Shown: one piece after another, positions 52,967 to 55,309 of the stretch
Numbering within the stretch: the first letter of the stretch is position 1
How the letters are laid out: each line of letters starts with the position of its first letter
Source of the DNA: an uncultured Centipeda sp.
Lineage (GTDB): Bacteria > Bacillota > Negativicutes > Selenomonadales > Selenomonadaceae
NCBI GenBank assembly: GCA_905372865.1
Contig: CAJPQT010000018.1
Span: 1-55,309 of the forward strand
Direction: 5' to 3'
DNA: 55,309 nt
Translations under genes and position numbers: made by a program
Notes under the pieces: generated by a model
Seen by the model: only the letters and a program-made list of their open reading frames with translations
What the model was told of the DNA's origin: nothing
Databases searched by the model: none

Positions 52967-53705
52967 GGCGCAGTTGCGCCTGCCCGACGGTGCGCGTGCC
53001 CCCTCCTCCATGGGCTCCATCCTCCACGGCGCACTCATCGAGCAGCTGCCGGGGGACTACGCCGACTACCTGCACACAGAGAACCTGCGCCCCTACAGCC
53101 AGAGCATCCGCTGGGACAGAGAACGGGAGCGCGTCATTTGGCGTATCGGCACACTCGACCGCACAGCGGGCGAGATCATCGGCGCGGTACTGCAGAGCTT
53201 GGAGCACATCCATCTCAGGCAAAAGGGCTACACCGTCGACGTGCAAAACATACAATGCGTCGAGGAGCGCGGCTATCAGGACATCGCCGATGAATACTTT
53301 CGTGCGGAGACCGCACCGCGCGGCGCAGAGCTCCACTTTCTCACACCGACCAGCTTCAAACAGGGCGGCGCATACATCATCCTGCCCGAGAGCGCACTCA
53401 TCCTGCAGAGCCTCCTCGCACGGTGGAACAGATTCTGTCCCGACATCCGCATCGAGGAGGACGACCTCGCGCAGACCCTTGCAGCGCATACGCGCCTCAC
53501 GCGCTACGCCCTGCGCTCTGCGGCGTTCTCCGTCGAGGGGTATACCATCCGCGGCTTTCGCGGACAGATCGCCCTGCAGTTCACGGGCGGCGACATGGTG
53601 CGCCGCATCCTCGGCACACTTCTCGCCTTTGCTCCCTACGCGGGGCTCGGCATCAAAACCGCCCTCGGCATGGGCGCGGTAGAGACTGACATCTGGAAAG
53701 GATGA
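52950..53705 (+). CDS. cas6: Cas6 crRNA-processing endoribonuclease
   Basis: This 251-aa protein has a RAMP fold with the C-terminal Gly-rich motif YAGLGIKTALGMGAVE typical of Cas6. It cuts the repeat in precursor crRNA. Candidate catalytic residues near H32 (SILHGALIEQL) fit the usual early-His position. The gene overlaps csm5 by 17 bp and csm6 by 4 bp. No repeat array is visible in the window, so its substrate must be encoded beyond it. Confidence 0.9.
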   Translation: MLILYEAQLRLPDGARAPSSMGSILHGALIEQLPGDYADYLHTENLRPYSQSIRWDRERERVIWRIGTLDRTAGEIIGAVLQSLEHIHLRQKGYTVDVQNIQCVEERGYQDIADEYFRAETAPRGAELHFLTPTSFKQGGAYIILPESALILQSLLARWNRFCPDIRIEEDDLAQTLAAHTRLTRYALRSAAFSVEGYTIRGFRGQIALQFTGGDMVRRILGTLLAFAPYAGLGIKTALGMGAVETDIWKG

Positions 53706-55081
53706 ATGAGATGAAGCGAATTTTGTTCTCGCCCATTGGAACAACCGACCCCGTGAGCAGCAACAATTTCCATGAAGGTGGTTGCCTGCACATCCTGCGC
53801 CACTATCAGCCCGAGCGTGTCGTCCTTTTCTTCACCAAGGAGATGGGCGAGATCGAGCGGAATGAGAAGCGTTACACTACAGCTGTTCGATATGTTGCTC
53901 CTGACTGCATCATCGATCCGCCGATCTTCACTGACATCGTAGATGCAAGCCAATACGAGGAGTTCAGTCAGATCCTGCCGCAGACTGTGCAGAACCTCCT
54001 GCAGAAATACCCCGAGCACGAGATCCTGCTCAACCTCAGTTCGGGCACCCCCCAGATCAAGACCATCCTCGCCATGCTTGCCGCAGACAATGAGCGATGC
54101 ATCGGCATACAGACTGTTACACCTGAAAGGCGTGCGAATAATCCGCAAAAAATCACCCCCGAAGAACTTCAGTCTATGCTTCAGATGAATGAAGACAACA
54201 AACCCGGGGCGGTACGCCGCTGTGATGAGCCACCACTCAAAATCTTTCGCTACCATGCGGAGAAGAACCGCATCATCTCCCTCCTTCGCACGTACGAGTA
54301 CAACGCGGCACTCACCCTTGCACGCAGCAGCAGCCTCGTCCCCGCCGATGCGAAACAGCTGCTCAAACACGCCGCCTACCGCACCATGCTCCTCCCCGAC
54401 AAGGCACGAAAAATCATGTCTGAGTACGGCGGACAGAAACTCTTCCTGTTCAAGGAAGACGAAGAGCGCATCGTCGAATACTTCCTCGTCATGCAGATCG
54501 ATCAGGAGAACGAACGCCTTTCCAACTTCATGCTGCGCATCACCCCCTTCCTCTATGAATTCCTGCACGACTACGTCGCAAAAAATGTGAAGGGCGGCAG
54601 AAAGAATGCACAGCACATCGACAACCTCTGTATCAAAAAGTACAATACCGATGGCTACATACTGCAGCGCAAGAAAATCGAAAAAAATGCGCGGAACTTC
54701 CTAGACCTATTGGATCAGGAATTCGCGGGCTCCAATGCCCACCAATACACCAATACCGACCTGTCCTTCTTGTTGCTCACCCACTACTGTACCTATATGC
54801 AGGAGGCAGGATTGGCAAAGGATCCACAACTCCACAGCGATATGATGGTCGAACTCGCCAAGCTGGATGCCGTCAGAAAAGTACGCAATAATGTCGCTCA
54901 CGTCATCGTCAACGTGACGCGCGAGAGCTTTCAGAAGGACACACAGATGACCCCACCCGCGCTTATGGACACCTTTGCCAAGATGCTCACTCTCGTCTAT
55001 GGAACGAAAGTCAAGGAGGCACGCACAACCTACAGCCGCATCAACAGCTGGCTCGAAGACGCCCTCGAAATCCACGAATAG
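53702..55081 (+). CDS. csm6: Csm6-family CARF-HEPN ribonuclease
   Basis: This 459-aa effector has an N-terminal CARF domain (LFSPIGTTDPVSSNN and LLNLSSGTPQIKT) that should bind the cyclic oligoadenylate made by Cas10. It has a C-terminal HEPN RNase domain with the R-x4-H motif RNNVAH (R395, H400). The start overlaps cas6 by ATGA; a second ATG three codons on is possible. It gives the type III system its signal-activated non-specific RNA cleavage. Confidence 0.93.
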   Translation: MNEMKRILFSPIGTTDPVSSNNFHEGGCLHILRHYQPERVVLFFTKEMGEIERNEKRYTTAVRYVAPDCIIDPPIFTDIVDASQYEEFSQILPQTVQNLLQKYPEHEILLNLSSGTPQIKTILAMLAADNERCIGIQTVTPERRANNPQKITPEELQSMLQMNEDNKPGAVRRCDEPPLKIFRYHAEKNRIISLLRTYEYNAALTLARSSSLVPADAKQLLKHAAYRTMLLPDKARKIMSEYGGQKLFLFKEDEERIVEYFLVMQIDQENERLSNFMLRITPFLYEFLHDYVAKNVKGGRKNAQHIDNLCIKKYNTDGYILQRKKIEKNARNFLDLLDQEFAGSNAHQYTNTDLSFLLLTHYCTYMQEAGLAKDPQLHSDMMVELAKLDAVRKVRNNVAHVIVNVTRESFQKDTQMTPPALMDTFAKMLTLVYGTKVKEARTTYSRINSWLEDALEIHE

Positions 55082-55083
55082 CA

Positions 55084-55212
55084 GTGCAGGAGGGGATCTC
55101 ACGCTCCTACGACATCACTGACTCCCTGCGCATCTACCTCCTCGCCAACCACACCTCCGTCCGCTCGTGGGGGGTCGGAGATCGTCACGTCGAGGATGTT
55201 ATCATTTTTTAG
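55084..55212 (+). pseudogene. cas2: cas2 C-terminal remnant
   Basis: After the csm6 stop a 42-codon reading frame translates to SLRIYLLANHTSVRSWG followed by VGDRHVEDVIIF. This matches the end of Cas2 proteins (typically DSVRIYRL, then a Gly/Arg loop and EDPDVVIV). The N-terminal half with the catalytic Asp is missing, and no ribosome site precedes it. The stop TAG is created by the boundary with the MITE. I infer a deletion between csm6 and an ancestral cas2. Confidence 0.6.
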
Positions 55213-55309
55213 GAATCGCTGATAAAATGAAGTCCGTCAGATTGGCGTAGATTTTTCGTCCGAACAAGGAGGCAAACCGGACGCATAGCCAAAGCTATGT
55301 GGAGGATCG
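55211..55309 (+). mobile_element. MITE copy 2, cut by the window edge
   Basis: From AGGAATCGCTGATAAAA onward the sequence repeats copy 1 (24696 onward) for about 95 bp, with one T fewer in a homopolymer. It then leaves the window within two bases after GGATTT has become GGATCG. The left boundary follows TTTTTT. The right end cannot be seen. Confidence 0.75.

Noticed and set aside
47044..55309. CRISPR repeat array
   Set aside because: No regularly spaced direct repeats were found in or beside the cas operon; an array would have to lie past the right edge.

Overview
The window looks like chromosomal DNA of a Selenomonas-type Negativicute, a diderm member of the Firmicutes. This is inference from gene content. 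The DNA is GC-rich with strong GGAGG ribosome sites. The HPr carries both His15 and Ser46, as in Firmicutes. There is a TPP riboswitch with CytX and ThiW, and also an outer-membrane barrel gene whose last residue is Phe, which needs an outer membrane.

Left part (1-12.3 kb): an SPFH/zinc-ribbon gene, a three-gene signalling operon (periplasmic-binding/7TM sensor, histidine kinase, LuxR-type response regulator), a porin-like gene with two compensating frameshifts, a DinJ/YafQ-type toxin-antitoxin pair, three small secreted proteins, an orphan oligopeptide-binding lipoprotein and a macrodomain protein. Three copies of a 7-2-7 palindrome (half-site CTGTCAT) lie here and a fourth lies before the TPM/LemA genes near 35.3 kb. 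Each sits 20-21 bp upstream of a -10 box, so they look like one regulon, possibly controlled by the nearby response regulator.

Defence island 1 (12.3-26.1 kb): a BREX type 4-like operon. In order it holds an unrecognised 473-aa protein, a PAPS-reductase-like BrxP, a short protein in the same frame as BrxP behind a single UGA, a BrxC-like ATPase, PglZ, a BrxL that lacks the Lon part, and a zinc-ribbon peptide. A 166-bp MITE and a terminator then separate it from a cysteine desulfurase. PP-loop sulfotransfer chemistry plus a desulfurase suggests sulfur-based DNA modification. A divergent transcription unit at the front has its own promoter and terminator and encodes a tRNA-like structured RNA that overlaps a Shine-Dalgarno-led 16-codon ORF.

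Middle (26.1-47.1 kb): housekeeping and cell-surface genes. These are fructose-bisphosphate aldolase, a PAS-GGDEF protein, four tandem secreted paralogues, LemA and a double-TPM protein, sucCD, galM, a ferredoxin, ptsI and ptsH, a TPR protein, a PRC-barrel protein, and a thiamin salvage operon (riboswitch-cytX-thiM-thiD-thiW).

Defence island 2 (47.2-55.3 kb): a type III-A CRISPR effector operon (cas10/csm1, csm2-5, cas6, csm6). The Cas10 HD motif is lost while its GGDD cyclase motif is intact. Downstream is a cas2 C-terminal remnant cut off by a second copy of the same MITE. No CRISPR array and no cas1 are visible in the window.
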